Part shown: in pieces, positions 1 through 6,736 of the stretch | Position numbering within the stretch: the first letter of the stretch is position 1 | Layout of the letters: each line of letters starts with the position of its first letter | Assembly (NCBI GenBank): GCA_028571885.1 | Contig: JAPVVU010000068.1 | Coordinates: 1-11,060, forward strand | DNA from: Gammaproteobacteria bacterium | Lineage (GTDB): Bacteria > Pseudomonadota > Gammaproteobacteria > GRL18 | DNA length: 11,060 nucleotides | Reading direction: 5' to 3' | Translations under genes and position numbers: made by a program | Notes under the pieces: model-generated | Told to the model about the DNA's origin: nothing | The model's database searches: none | What the model saw: the letters and a program-made list of their open reading frames with translations, nothing else

Positions 1-1755
1 ATAGGCAAGCAGCTGCAGGGGTATGGTAAAGACCATAGGTGCTATAAGCGAATCAATTTCACCCACTTTGATGACTTTTATCGCTTCTTCTTCTTCCAGA
101 TCGGCATGTGTATCAGCAAAAACGTAGAGTTTGCCGCCACGTGTTTTAACTTCCTGTAAATTTGATTTGAGCTTACCAATCAGGTCATTATTGGGGGCGA
201 CAGCAACGACAGGCATATCAGCATCGACCAGCGCCAGCGGACCGTGTTTTAACTCCCCTGCCGGATAGGCTTCTGCATGAATATAAGATATTTCCTTTAA
301 TTTTAATGCACCTTCCATTGCGATGGGATATTGTGTTGCTCTGCCTAGAAACAAGGTGTGATGCTTATCTGAAAAATCCTTGGAGAGTTCTTTAATTTTT
401 GTATCGAGTTTCAGAGCACTTTCTATTTGTCCTGGTAACTTTCTGAGCGCTTTAACCGCTTCTTTTTCCAGTTTAGTATTACCTTTTTCCTTAGCGACGC
501 AAATGACGAGCAATAATAATGCGACTAATTGCGTTGTGAAGGCTTTGGTTGATGCCACGCCGATTTCTGGTCCGGCATGGGTCATAAATGCAAGATGTGA
601 CTCTCTTACCAATGAACTTTCCGGCACATTACATATCACCAGGGAGTATTTTGCACCCTGTTTTTTTGCTTCTCTCAATGCGGCCAGTGTATCGGCTGTT
701 TCTCCTGATTGAGAGATGGTCACTATCAGGGTTTTTTCACTATAAACAGCCTTTCTGTAGCGAAACTCACTCGCCACTTCAATCATACAGGGAATGCCGA
801 CAATCCCTTCAAACCAATATTTTGCAACAAGCCCTGAGTGAAAACTGGTACCGCAGGCAATAATATAAACTGAATCTATTTCTTTAAAAATCGCCTCAGC
901 TTCAAAACCAAAGGCATTAGTAAAAACATGTTGCTTATCAATACGTCCCTCTAAGGTATCGGCAACTGCTTTGGGTTGTTCATAAATTTCTTTGAGCATA
1001 TAGTGGCGATATTCACCACGTTCCACCGCATCAGCGCTGATTTCACTTTTGCGCATAGGGCGTTCGACTTCTTCACCTGTTTCATCATATATAACAATCG
1101 AATCACGGGTTATGTCAGCCACATCACCTTCTTCGAGGAAGATAAATTGTTGTGTCACCGGCAAGAGTGCTGAAACATCTGAGGCGATAAAATTTTCACC
1201 AATACCTAAACCAATCACCAGAGGACTACCGCTTCTGGCTGCAATTATGCGTTCTTCGCTATTATCGATAACGCCAAGCGCATAAGCACCATCCAGTTCT
1301 TTAATTGTCTCCAGAACCGCATGCAGTAAATCCTTACCCTGTTTTTTATATTTTCCTATTAGTTGAACTATCGTCTCACTATCTGTTTGTGAATAAAATT
1401 TAACACCTTCAGCTTCCAGACGCGCTTTAATGGTTTCATAGTTTTCAATAATGCCATTATGAACCAGTGCCACATTTTCATCACACATGTGGGGATGAGC
1501 ATTGTGTTTTGCTGGTTCTCCATGTGTAGCCCATCGTGTATGGGCGACACCAATACCACCTTTAAGCGGCACTTTTTCTAATTCACCGGCAAGCTCTGAT
1601 ACTTTTCCAATTGCTCGTTGGCGATTAATGACTTTATCATGATCTTGAATGGCCAGTCCTGCAGAATCATAGCCCCGGTATTCCAGCCGTCTTAATCCTT
1701 CAATCAAAATGGCTTCAACATTTCGTTCTGCAATTGCCCCGACAATTCCGCACAT
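1..1755 (-). CDS. glmS: GlmS, glutamine--fructose-6-phosphate aminotransferase (isomerizing), C-terminus cut by window edge
   Basis: Makes glucosamine-6-phosphate from fructose-6-phosphate and glutamine, the first committed step of the cytoplasmic UDP-GlcNAc pathway. I translated 585 codons without an internal stop. The protein begins MCGIVGAIAE, so Cys2 is free to act as the N-terminal glutaminase nucleophile. HTRWATHG (72-79) and HNGIIEN (99-105) are the glutaminase substrate loops. The C-terminal isomerase half has two SIS sugar-phosphate domains, with CGTSFHSG and SQSGETADT as phosphate-binding loops. The last visible residues (IPLQLLAY) match the family about 24 residues before its end, so the usual ~609 residues are expected and the C-terminal catalytic Lys lies outside the window. 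The ATG at 1755 has AAAGGAT upstream with good spacing. It starts 32 bp after glmU and is very probably co-transcribed with it. Identification is secure. Confidence 0.97.
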   Translation of the reverse strand, partial: MCGIVGAIAERNVEAILIEGLRRLEYRGYDSAGLAIQDHDKVINRQRAIGKVSELAGELEKVPLKGGIGVAHTRWATHGEPAKHNAHPHMCDENVALVHNGIIENYETIKARLEAEGVKFYSQTDSETIVQLIGKYKKQGKDLLHAVLETIKELDGAYALGVIDNSEERIIAARSGSPLVIGLGIGENFIASDVSALLPVTQQFIFLEEGDVADITRDSIVIYDETGEEVERPMRKSEISADAVERGEYRHYMLKEIYEQPKAVADTLEGRIDKQHVFTNAFGFEAEAIFKEIDSVYIIACGTSFHSGLVAKYWFEGIVGIPCMIEVASEFRYRKAVYSEKTLIVTISQSGETADTLAALREAKKQGAKYSLVICNVPESSLVRESHLAFMTHAGPEIGVASTKAFTTQLVALLLLVICVAKEKGNTKLEKEAVKALRKLPGQIESALKLDTKIKELSKDFSDKHHTLFLGRATQYPIAMEGALKLKEISYIHAEAYPAGELKHGPLALVDADMPVVAVAPNNDLIGKLKSNLQEVKTRGGKLYVFADTHADLEEEEAIKVIKVGEIDSLIAPMVFTIPLQLLAY

Positions 1756-1787
1756 AATTTATCCTTTAAATTCCTGACTGCTTAATG

Positions 1788-3185
1788 TTATTTTATTTTT
1801 GTTGGTCGTTTCCAGCCATCGATCGTTTTTTGCGCTGCTCTGCTGAAGGTGAGTTTGTCTGCTTCTGCATTTTTATTCAGTGTCGAGCCGGCACCAATAG
1901 TTGCCCCACTGCCAATTTCTATAGGGGCTACCAGTGCAGTATTGGATCCGATAAATGCATTATCTCCAATTTTTGTCACATGCTTGTAGGCACCATCATA
2001 GTTACAAGTGATTGTTCCGGCACCAATATTCACATTTTCACCCATTTCCGTATCACCGATATAACTCAGATGACTTACTTTGGAGCCTTTGGCTATATGT
2101 GATTTTTTAATTTCAACGAAATTACCTACTTTGGCATTTTCATCTAATTGTGTATCTGGTCGCAGCCTTGCAAATGGACCAATCAGACAACCATTGCTTA
2201 CGATTGATTTTTCGAGTATGCAATTCTCAAGTATTTCGACATTATCACCGATAGTCATATCTTTTAGAATAGTATTCGCACCAATTTTTACATTATTCCC
2301 TATTTTACATTGACCTTCGATAATCACATTAATATCAATGCTCACATCCTGCCCTGTTTCTATTTCACCGCGTAAATCAAAACGAAGCGGATCTCTTAAT
2401 GTCACGCCTTTTGTCATTAAGTTCACGGCCTGACGCTTTTGGTATTCACGTTCCAGATCGGCCAGTTGTATTTTATTATTAATGCCTTCTATTTCTTTAT
2501 TATCCTCAACAATGTAGCTGTTCCCGGTCTCACCTTCTTTGACTGCTAATTCAATGAGATCGGTTAGATAATATTCACCCTGCACATTGTTATTACCGAT
2601 TTTAGCCAGCCATTGTTTGAGTTTGTCACCATTGACAACCATCACACCACTATTCACTTCGGTTATTTTCTTTATTGCTTCACTGGCGTCTTTTTCTTCA
2701 ACTATTTTCTCAACTTTTTTCTCAACTATTGAGTTATCTTTGTTTTCAGAGTTTCTTACGATTCGACCATAACCTGCTGGATTATCCAAATTCGCTGTCA
2801 ATAAAGCGAGAGCTTGTTTATCTTTTGCTTTAAGAAGTTTTTCTAATGTGTCTTTGCTCAGTAATGGTACATCACCATATAAAATGAGCACGTTGGAGGT
2901 ATCGTTAATGGCTTCAACTGCCTGCTGTACAGCATGACCTGTGCCTAATTGTTCTTTTTGCTCACACCAGATAAGCGTTTCATCATCGAGTTTATTTTTA
3001 ACCTGTTCACCACCATGACCATACACGAGACTGATTGACTCAGCATTTAATGCTTTTGCACTATCAACAACATGCTGCACCAGGGGCTTACCGGCTAATT
3101 CATGCAGCACTTTAGGCATACTGGAATACATTCGTGTCCCTTTTCCTGCCGCCAGAATAATAACTTGAAGTTGCTTATTGGACAT
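1788..3185 (-). CDS. glmU: GlmU, bifunctional GlcN-1-P acetyltransferase / GlcNAc-1-P uridylyltransferase
   Basis: Cytoplasmic enzyme that acetylates glucosamine-1-phosphate and then couples it to UTP, giving UDP-GlcNAc. The N-terminal pyrophosphorylase domain (about 1-230) shows the nucleotide-binding signature LAAGKGTRM (11-19) with PK at 24-25, and the metal Asp105 in YGDVP. The C-terminal half is a left-handed beta helix of hexapeptide repeats ending in the acetyltransferase motifs VGNFVE and NIGAGTITCNYDG. I chose the ATG at 3185, giving 465 residues, because AAGGGA sits 5 nt upstream and the protein then starts close to the fold as in E. coli. An in-frame ATG at 3200 would add MKGKI and would place this ribosome site inside the gene. 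It is about nine residues longer than the E. coli protein because of a repeat-derived insertion at 153-164. It is separated from atpC by a terminator, so it needs its own promoter, which I could not place confidently. Confidence 0.96.
   Translation of the reverse strand: MSNKQLQVIILAAGKGTRMYSSMPKVLHELAGKPLVQHVVDSAKALNAESISLVYGHGGEQVKNKLDDETLIWCEQKEQLGTGHAVQQAVEAINDTSNVLILYGDVPLLSKDTLEKLLKAKDKQALALLTANLDNPAGYGRIVRNSENKDNSIVEKKVEKIVEEKDASEAIKKITEVNSGVMVVNGDKLKQWLAKIGNNNVQGEYYLTDLIELAVKEGETGNSYIVEDNKEIEGINNKIQLADLEREYQKRQAVNLMTKGVTLRDPLRFDLRGEIETGQDVSIDINVIIEGQCKIGNNVKIGANTILKDMTIGDNVEILENCILEKSIVSNGCLIGPFARLRPDTQLDENAKVGNFVEIKKSHIAKGSKVSHLSYIGDTEMGENVNIGAGTITCNYDGAYKHVTKIGDNAFIGSNTALVAPIEIGSGATIGAGSTLNKNAEADKLTFSRAAQKTIDGWKRPTKIK
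2695..2730 (-). repeat. 12-bp in-frame tandem triplication inside glmU
   Basis: Three 12-bp units (2695-2706, 2707-2718, 2719-2730) share a CAAC core repeating exactly every 12 bp (2699, 2711, 2723). In the glmU frame they encode three four-residue blocks, IVEK-KVEK-IVEE, at residues 153-164. E. coli GlmU has a single IVEHKDA here, so the extra units account for most of the length difference. Units 2 and 3 differ at one base, and unit 1 differs slightly more. Replication slippage is the likely origin. Confidence 0.85.
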
Positions 3186-3275
3186 TATTTTCCCTTTCAT
3201 TAAATTAATCTCTCAATTTTTTGTGTTTATTATTCTATTTCTGGTGGAATTTTAAAAGCAGGCTTTTCTTACTTT

Positions 3276-3291
3276 TGGGACTTACGTCACA
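3276..3291. promoter_or_regulatory. CRP/FNR-family-like palindrome upstream of glmU and the 79-codon ORF
   Basis: Read on the minus strand this is TGTGA-N6-TCCCA, matching nine of ten defined positions of the CRP consensus TGTGA-N6-TCACA. It lies in the divergent region, about 90 bp from the glmU start and about 80 bp upstream of the predicted start of the plus-strand transcript. Position and match are seen directly. That a CRP-like protein binds here is inference, since such matches also arise by chance in AT-rich gaps. Confidence 0.3.
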
Positions 3292-3328
3292 CTGGTAGGG
3301 TTTACCCTTATTTATAGGATATTTTCCC

Positions 3329-3357
3329 TTGATTTTCTCACTTCCAAGCTATATTAT
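3329..3357 (+). promoter_or_regulatory. Putative sigma70 promoter for the 79-codon ORF
   Basis: TTGATT (3329-3334) and TATTAT (3352-3357) are separated by 17 bp and match four and five of six consensus bases. Transcription would start near 3364, leaving a leader of about 24 nt with AGG seven bases... upstream of the ATG at 3388. A second perfect TATAAT (3368-3373) lacks a convincing -35. The AT-rich background makes chance matches likely. Confidence 0.4.
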
Positions 3358-3387
3358 TAAACAATGATATAATTATTCAGGTTATTT

Positions 3388-3627
3388 ATGTATATTAAAG
3401 GTTTTCTTCTTGTTTCAGCTTTTATTATCAATTTGGGTTCGACTAGTGAGCTCTGTACTGATAGGCTTGAGACAGATGCCAATGCAACAACTACTTCAAC
3501 TCTTTTGAATGCCTATTATCTGGAATTCAATCAGTCTTCCAGTGCCAGTGATAATTGCAAATGTAATTTAGATTTACCTCATAAACCGGTGACTCTTACC
3601 CATTATTATTCTGAATTTTTAAAATAA
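3388..3627 (+). CDS. Small, probably exported cysteine-containing protein, function unknown
   Basis: This 79-codon ORF is the only plausible plus-strand gene in the window, and I do not recognise a family. The N-terminus looks like a Sec signal peptide: MYIK, then a hydrophobic core GFLLVSAFIINL (5-16), then GSTS with possible cleavage after Ser20. The predicted mature part is about 59 residues, rich in Ser, Thr and Asn, with Cys23, Cys57 and Cys59 that could form a disulfide. There is no lipobox and no second membrane segment. It starts with ATG behind a weak AGG, has a promoter-like sequence upstream, and ends about 50 bp before a terminator shared with atpC. It lies in intergenic space rather than antisense to a gene. 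It could still be a chance ORF, because 79 codons in AT-rich DNA is not decisive. Confidence 0.5.
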   Translation: MYIKGFLLVSAFIINLGSTSELCTDRLETDANATTTSTLLNAYYLEFNQSSSASDNCKCNLDLPHKPVTLTHYYSEFLK

Positions 3628-3674
3628 CTCTTTTTATTCTCAGTGGCTGTCTGTTTTTTATTCCTCTCTAAAAT

Positions 3675-3704
3675 AAAAAAGGTCGTATAAATACGACCTT
3701 TTTT
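3675..3704. terminator. Bidirectional intrinsic terminator between atpC and the 79-codon ORF
   Basis: The arms GGTCGTA and TACGACC (3681-3687 and 3692-3698) form a perfect 7-bp stem around a 4-nt loop. Six A lie before it (3675-3680) and six T after it (3699-3704), so a stem plus U-tract forms on either strand. On the minus strand it lies about 65 nt after the atpC stop and ends the ATP synthase operon. On the plus strand it lies about 50 nt after the small ORF. Confidence 0.9.
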
Positions 3705-3767
3705 AATATCAACTTATATCACCAGTATCTACACTCACAAGAAAGAGCTTATTGATCTTTTTTCAAC

Positions 3768-4196
3768 TTAGCGGCCGCCTTTTTTCTGACGCAATTTTTC
3801 TATCAGTTTTAATTGAGCTACTGCTTCTGCCAGTTGTACTTCTGCCATGGCAAAATTAATTTCTGATTCCTGATCTTTCAGCGCTTCTTCTGCCCGCTGT
3901 TTTGCTTCTTGTGCGGCATACTCATCCAGATCACTGGCTCTAAGTGCTGTATCTGAAAGAATTGTGACCACATGAGGCTGAACTTCAAGCAAACCTCCAG
4001 AGATATAGATAGATTCTTGTTTACCGCCTTGTTCCGTAATGATCACTTCGCCCGCTTTCAATGTTGAAAGCAGTTGGGAATGTTGAGGTAAAATACCCAA
4101 ATCTCCCATTTCACCTGGACAAATAACCATCTCTGCTAAATTAGAAAAAATCTCTTTTTCAGCACTCACAATATTCAGCTTCATGGTCATTGCCAT
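3768..4196 (-). CDS. atpC: ATP synthase F1 subunit epsilon
   Basis: Epsilon sits on the central stalk with gamma, helps couple rotation to catalysis, and inhibits ATP hydrolysis through its C-terminal helices. The 142 residues (E. coli about 139) begin MAMTMKLNIVSAE, close to the E. coli MAMTYHLDVVSAE. That supports the first ATG over the in-frame ATGs at codons 3 and 5, and AGGAG lies 7 nt upstream. The N-terminal beta-sandwich has the conserved GDLGILPQHSQLL and SGGLLEVQP. DLDEYAAQEAKQRAEEAL begins the helical hairpin, and the protein ends in a basic RQKKGGR. It is the last gene of the operon, followed by a strong terminator, and is 104 bp behind atpD. Confidence 0.97.
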   Translation of the reverse strand: MAMTMKLNIVSAEKEIFSNLAEMVICPGEMGDLGILPQHSQLLSTLKAGEVIITEQGGKQESIYISGGLLEVQPHVVTILSDTALRASDLDEYAAQEAKQRAEEALKDQESEINFAMAEVQLAEAVAQLKLIEKLRQKKGGR

Positions 4197-4241
4197 GATG
4201 TATCTCCTAGATCTTTAAAACAAATAGTTAAAACATGTAGT

Positions 4242-4269
4242 TGCCTCTTTAAATTTATTTTCAGAGGCA
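4242..4269 (-). other. Inverted repeat in the atpD-atpC gap
   Basis: TGCCTCT (4242-4248) and AGAGGCA (4263-4269) are perfect complements around a 14-nt AT-rich loop. In the operon mRNA this gives a 7-bp stem-loop downstream of atpD. No T-tract follows it on the minus strand, so it is not a terminator. It could act as a barrier to RNA decay or a processing site; that role is inference. Confidence 0.4.
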
Positions 4270-4300
4270 CTTATCCTGCTTCATTTAAGCCAATAGCGGC

Positions 4301-5677
4301 TTATACTTCGGCTGATTTTTCAAGCACTTCTTCAATACCACCAACCATATAAAATGCTTGTTCAGGTATTGCGTCATGTACGCCTTCAACAATCTCTTTA
4401 AAGCCTCGAATAGTATCTTTTAAAGAAACATACTTACCTTCAGTACCTGTAAAGACTTCTGCAACGAAGAAAGGCTGAGAAAGGAAGCGTTGAATTTTAC
4501 GTGCTCTATTCACAGTCTGTTTGTCTTCTTCTGACAATTCATCCATACCCAGAATCGCAATGATGTCTTTTAACTCTTTATAACTCTGCAGCGTTGTTTG
4601 TACACCACGCGCTACTTCATAATGCTCATTACCAACAACTTGAGGATCTAACTGACGAGATGTTGAATCCAGCGGATCAACCGCAGGATAAATACCCAGT
4701 TCTGCAATCTGACGAGACAATACGACGGTAGCATCCAGGTGAGCAAAGGTGGTTGCAGGTGATGGATCGGTCAAATCATCTGCAGGTACATAAACCGCCT
4801 GAATCGATGTAATGGAGCCCACTTTGGTAGAAGTAATACGTTCTTGCAGAGCACCCATTTCTTCGGCCAGTGTCGGCTGATAACCAACCGCTGAAGGCAT
4901 ACGTCCTAAGAGTGCTGACACTTCTGTTCCCGCTAATGTGTAACGATAAATATTATCGATAAACAGTAATACATCATTCCCTTCATCACGGAAACCTTCC
5001 GCAATAGTTAAACCTGTTAATGCAACACGCAGTCTGTTTCCTGGAGGCTCATTCATCTGACCATAAACCAGAGCAACTTTATCCAGTACATTGGAATCAG
5101 ACATTTCATGGTAGAAGTCATTACCTTCACGAGTACGTTCACCAACACCAGCAAATACCGAGTAACCGCTGTGTTCTGCAGCAATGTTACGGATAAGCTC
5201 CATCATGTTAACGGTTTTACCAACACCCGCACCACCAAACAAACCCACTTTACCACCCTTTGCAAAGGGGCAAATCAGATCGATTACTTTAATGCCGGTT
5301 TCCAATAATTCAGCGGTGGCGGCCAGATCTTCATAGGCAGGTGCGGCACGGTGAATTGAGGCGCGTTTTTTCTCGCCCACAGGACCCTTTTCATCAATTG
5401 GATTACCCAGAACATCCATAATTCGACCCAGAGTCTCAGTACCAATGGGGACTGAGATTGGAGCGCCAGTACTTTCAACTGCCAGTCCGCGTTTTATACC
5501 ATCGGTACTACCCATGGCAATACAACGAACAATGCCGTCACCCATCTGCTGCTGAACTTCCAGGGTTAAATCTGCATCAGTCACTGTTAAAGCGTCATAG
5601 ATCCTGGGTAATGATTCCCGTGTAAATTCCACATCAACTACCGCACCAATAATCTGGACTATTTTTCCTGAACTCAT
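4301..5677 (-). CDS. atpD: ATP synthase F1 catalytic subunit beta
   Basis: Beta carries the catalytic nucleotide sites of F1 and makes ATP on the cytoplasmic face of the inner membrane. The 458 residues (E. coli about 460) align end to end. The N-terminal beta-barrel (about 1-75) precedes the nucleotide-binding domain, with Walker A GGAGVGKT (148-155). The catalytic Glu180 and Arg181 lie in GERTREGND, and Walker B ends at Asp241 in LLFIDNIYR. The C-terminal domain has the DELSEED segment (379-385) that contacts the rotating gamma subunit. The start MSSGKIVQIIGAVVDVEF matches the family, and AAGGA lies 7 nt upstream. The 126-bp gap to atpG is long for this operon and shows only short AT-rich palindromes. 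No defects are seen. Confidence 0.99.
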   Translation of the reverse strand: MSSGKIVQIIGAVVDVEFTRESLPRIYDALTVTDADLTLEVQQQMGDGIVRCIAMGSTDGIKRGLAVESTGAPISVPIGTETLGRIMDVLGNPIDEKGPVGEKKRASIHRAAPAYEDLAATAELLETGIKVIDLICPFAKGGKVGLFGGAGVGKTVNMMELIRNIAAEHSGYSVFAGVGERTREGNDFYHEMSDSNVLDKVALVYGQMNEPPGNRLRVALTGLTIAEGFRDEGNDVLLFIDNIYRYTLAGTEVSALLGRMPSAVGYQPTLAEEMGALQERITSTKVGSITSIQAVYVPADDLTDPSPATTFAHLDATVVLSRQIAELGIYPAVDPLDSTSRQLDPQVVGNEHYEVARGVQTTLQSYKELKDIIAILGMDELSEEDKQTVNRARKIQRFLSQPFFVAEVFTGTEGKYVSLKDTIRGFKEIVEGVHDAIPEQAFYMVGGIEEVLEKSAEV

Positions 5678-5803
5678 TTTTAGTTCCTTATTCTCTATAT
5701 ATAAGAGCTAACTAAGAGCATGTATATAAACTAACGAAAGATACAAAATACATAGCTAGCTAATATCTGTGCTTTAATACCATAATTTGTCTGCTTAAAC
5801 TTT

Positions 5804-6721
5804 CTATACAGCTGCAGCGCCTGCAACAATTTCTGAAAGTTCTTGTGTAATGGCTGCTTGTCTACTTTTGTTATAGACCAGCTGCAAATCATCAATCATG
5901 TCACCGGCATTATCGGTGGCACTCTTCATCGCAATCATTCTGGCAGCCATCTCACAGGCCATATTTTCCACCACGCCCTGATAAACCAGTGCTTCGATGT
6001 AACGCATTAATAATGCATCAATCACCTTCTCAGCATCCGGCTCATAAAGATAATCCCAGTGATATTTCATATTCGCACTGGACTCTTCTTCTGAAGGTTC
6101 ATGGTATCTTGCCTTACTATTGGCATTTGCCTCGGCCTGACTGTCACCTATCGGCAGCATTTGTGCGACGATAGGTTGTTGAGTCATAGTATTAACAAAT
6201 TTGTTAAACACAACGAACAGACGATCAATCCGGCCTTCATGGTAGGCATCAAGCATTACTTTGACACTGCCAATTAAAGCTTCAATGCTTGGTTCATCAC
6301 CTAAATGCACTGCATGTGAAACAACGTTGCCGCCAATGCGCTTAAAAAACCCACTGGCTTTTGTGCCAATAACACAGACATCTATTTCAATATCCTGTTC
6401 ATGCCAGGCTTTCATACTTGCTACAGTTTCTTTAAACACATTGGTGTTTAAACCGCCGCATAAGCCTTTGTCTGAAGATATTACAATATAACCAACACGT
6501 TTTGCTTCACGATCCACTAGAAATGGGTGCTTATATTCAGTATGCGCATGCCGAAGATGACGAACCACATCGATCATCTTTTCTGCATAGGGTCGGGATG
6601 CACACATGCGCTCCTGAGCTTTACGCATTTTACTGGCAGCAACCATCTCCATTGCTCTGGTGATTTTCTGCGTATTTTTAATACTGCTGATCTGACTGCG
6701 AATCTCTTTTCCGCTTGCCAT
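5804..6721 (-). CDS. atpG: ATP synthase F1 subunit gamma, with an acidic insertion
   Basis: Gamma is the rotor shaft: its terminal helices form a coiled coil inside the alpha3beta3 hexamer and its foot contacts epsilon and the c ring. The N-terminal helix begins MASGKEIRSQISSIKNTQKITRAM[...] and the C-terminal helix ends ITQELSEIVAGAAAV, both hallmarks of the family. The middle Rossmann-like part carries SSDKGLCGGLN (82-92). At 305 residues it is about 18 longer than E. coli gamma. The extra length falls at about 192-220, between QMLPIG and WDYLYEPD, and is rich in Glu, Ser, Ala and Asn, so it looks like a flexible surface loop. The start has a perfect AGGAGG 8 nt upstream, just after the atpA stop across a 15-bp gap, so coupled translation is likely. 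Confidence 0.98.
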   Translation of the reverse strand: MASGKEIRSQISSIKNTQKITRAMEMVAASKMRKAQERMCASRPYAEKMIDVVRHLRHAHTEYKHPFLVDREAKRVGYIVISSDKGLCGGLNTNVFKETVASMKAWHEQDIEIDVCVIGTKASGFFKRIGGNVVSHAVHLGDEPSIEALIGSVKVMLDAYHEGRIDRLFVVFNKFVNTMTQQPIVAQMLPIGDSQAEANANSKARYHEPSEEESSANMKYHWDYLYEPDAEKVIDALLMRYIEALVYQGVVENMACEMAARMIAMKSATDNAGDMIDDLQLVYNKSRQAAITQELSEIVAGAAAV

Positions 6722-6736
6722 ACTCAGAACCTCCTA

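Noticed and set aside
1756..1787. glmS ribozyme upstream of glmS
   Set aside because: The gap is only 32 bp, far too short for the ribozyme, which is also typical of Gram-positive bacteria.
1785..2102. Plus-strand ORF of 105 codons opposite glmU
   Set aside because: It lies fully antisense to the conserved glmU reading frame and has no recognisable protein features. Other antisense frames across the atp genes were rejected for the same reason.
3183..3200. Longer glmU start at the ATG ending at 3200 (adds MKGKI)
   Set aside because: AAGGGA spaced correctly for the inner ATG lies inside this extension, and the family begins close to the nucleotide-binding signature.
5678..5803. Extra gene or promoter in the 126-bp atpG-atpD gap
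   Set aside because: It holds only short AT-rich palindromes such as TAGCTAGCTA and no ORF, convincing -35/-10 pair or stable stem.
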